Source: JAYFRE01 sp034926235 (lineage in GTDB: Bacteria; Pseudomonadota; Alphaproteobacteria; Rhodospirillales; Magnetospirillaceae). Taken from it: a stretch of DNA of 25,998 nt. Below the pieces are notes generated by a model. It had not been told where the DNA came from. It saw nothing but the letters and a program-made list of their open reading frames with translations, and did not search any database. Positions 25,032 through 25,998 of the stretch are shown here, in pieces. Positions within the stretch are counted from its first letter, which is position 1. Each line of letters starts with the position of its first letter. The stretch lies in NCBI GenBank assembly GCA_034926235.1, contig JAYFRE010000130.1:1-25998 (forward strand). The letters are read 5' to 3'. The position numbers and the translations under genes are program-made.

Positions 25032-25750
25032 TCGCTTCCGGGATCGAAGGATTGGGGAAGGATGCTCTCGCCCTTGGGACGGTTTTCGCGGATGCCTTGG
25101 CCCTCGATCAGGAAATGGACCGTTTCGGCGATGTTGGTGGCGTGGTCGCCGATGCGCTCGATGTTTTTGGCGATGAACATCAGATGCGTGCAGGGCGTGA
25201 TGTTGCGCGGGTCTTCCATCATGTAGGTGATCAGCTCGCGGAACAGGCTGGTGTACATGTCGTCCACCTCCTGGTCCTGGTGCCAGACGCGGACGGCGCT
25301 GTCATTGTCCCGGCCGACATAGGCGTCGAGAACGTCCCGGACCATGCTTTGCACCAGCCGTCCCAGACGGGGGATGCCGGCGGTGGGTTTTACCGGGGGA
25401 AGTTCGTTCAGGATGATCGCGCGCTTGGCGACATTGGCGGCATAGTCGCCGATGCGTTCCAGATCGCCCGACACTTTGAGCGCGCCGACGATCAGGCGCA
25501 AATCCTGGGCGACCGGCTGGCGCAGCGCCAGGAGACGCACGGTGAAGGCGTGGATATCGGATTCCAGCGTGTCGATCTCGGCATCCCCGGCAATGATCCG
25601 GCTGGCCAGTTCGCTGTCGCGCTTGGCCACGGCTTTGAGCGCGCCTTCGAATCCGGCTTCGGCCAATCCTCCCATGCGGGCGATGAGATTGATCAGATGG
25701 ACGAGTTCCTCGTCATAGGATCGCACGGTATGTTCGTTCTGTATCGTCAT
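25028..25750 (-). CDS. phoU: Phosphate transport system regulator PhoU
   Basis: 240-residue all-helical protein built of two similar PhoU repeats. Each holds the metal-binding motif, seen as DLERIGDYAANVAKR in the first half and NIERIGDHATNIAE in the second. It links the Pst transporter to the PhoR kinase and keeps PhoB off when phosphate is plentiful. The start has an excellent GGAGGAGG ribosome site. It lies 23 bases after pstB and overlaps phoB. Confidence 0.97.
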   Translation of the reverse strand: MTIQNEHTVRSYDEELVHLINLIARMGGLAEAGFEGALKAVAKRDSELASRIIAGDAEIDTLESDIHAFTVRLLALRQPVAQDLRLIVGALKVSGDLERIGDYAANVAKRAIILNELPPVKPTAGIPRLGRLVQSMVRDVLDAYVGRDNDSAVRVWHQDQEVDDMYTSLFRELITYMMEDPRNITPCTHLMFIAKNIERIGDHATNIAETVHFLIEGQGIRENRPKGESILPQSFDPGSE

Positions 25751-25773
25751 CGGGGCCTCCTCCGTGAAGCGGG

Positions 25774-25998
25774 TCAGCCGAATCGGCCGGTGATATAGCC
25801 CTGGGTGAGTTTCTGCTTCGGGTTGGTGAATATCTGTTCGGTGTCCCCGATTTCGATCAGATCGCCCAGATGGAAAAAGGCGGTGCGCTGCGAGACGCGC
25901 GCGGCCTGCTGCATGGAATGGGTGACGATGACGATGGTGAAGTTCTGGCGCAATTCGTCGATCAGTTCCTCGATGCGCGCGGTGGCGATCGGGTCCAG
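25774..25998 (-). CDS. pstB: Phosphate ABC transporter ATP-binding protein PstB, C-terminal part only
   Basis: The last 74 codons of PstB. The fragment begins LDPIATARIEELI (the D-loop just after Walker B), contains the switch histidine in VIVTHSMQQAARVS, and continues TAFFHLGDLIEIGDTEQIFTNP to a C-terminal YITGRFG. The Walker A and signature motifs lie beyond the window edge. With phoU and phoB it forms the end of a pst operon that imports phosphate at high affinity. Confidence 0.96.
   Translation of the reverse strand: MDPIATARIEELIDELRQNFTIVIVTHSMQQAARVSQRTAFFHLGDLIEIGDTEQIFTNPKQKLTQGYITGRFG

Overview
The window is GC-rich, gene-dense DNA from an alphaproteobacterium. Gene content (a chorismate mutase/hisC/tyrA operon, a complete biotin operon, a pstB-phoU-phoB operon, a single-Cache chemoreceptor, a LuxO-like sigma-54 activator) and protein style fit the Rhodospirillales, perhaps near Magnetospirillum. 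That placement comes from recalled protein resemblance, not a search. I see no tRNA, rRNA, CRISPR array, insertion sequence, phage gene or integration scar.

Layout. 1-553 (-): N-terminal part of an arabinose-5-phosphate isomerase (KdsD/KpsF). 826-2626 (+): M17 leucyl aminopeptidase, a possible 21-codon coupled micro-ORF, and a small MarR regulator. 2727-5608 (-): aromatic amino-acid operon, transcribed as a chorismate mutase with a decayed prephenate-dehydratase-like tail, then hisC, then tyrA. 5676-10140 (-): biotin operon bioF - pimeloyl-ACP esterase - bioC - bioD - bioA, four of whose genes are joined by 4-nt ATGA overlaps, with bioB divergent at 10290-11297. 11321-12298 (-): an orphan TAXI-type periplasmic binding protein.

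12362-19625 is an iron-siderophore uptake locus. An AraC/PchR-type regulator overlaps a cytoplasmic Fes/IroE-like esterase (-). A TonB-dependent receptor and a periplasmic binding protein follow (+). A FecCD-type permease and ATPase (-) converge on the binding protein. A Fur-box-like 19-mer lies in front of each of the two divergent transcription starts (14280-14298 and 19716-19734). I infer that ferric siderophore enters through the receptor, is passed to the binding protein, crosses the inner membrane through the permease/ATPase, and has its ester bonds cut inside by the esterase.

19821-20336 (+) is apt, ending in a strong intrinsic terminator that lies inside the 3' coding end of the convergent LuxO-like regulator (20349-21764, -). 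An 841-nt region without a confident gene (21765-22605) follows and is the least explained stretch. Then come a chemoreceptor (22606-24345, +) and the phosphate genes phoB, phoU and pstB (-, cut by the window end). The chemoreceptor and phoB overlap tail to tail by 34 nt, with a hairpin centred on the phoB stop codon.

Most of the window is ordinary metabolism and transport. I found no clear new system. The observations most worth checking are the chorismate mutase with a dead dehydratase domain, the 21-codon coupled ORF, the split Fur-box-flanked siderophore locus with its esterase, and the 841-nt region beside the LuxO-like gene.
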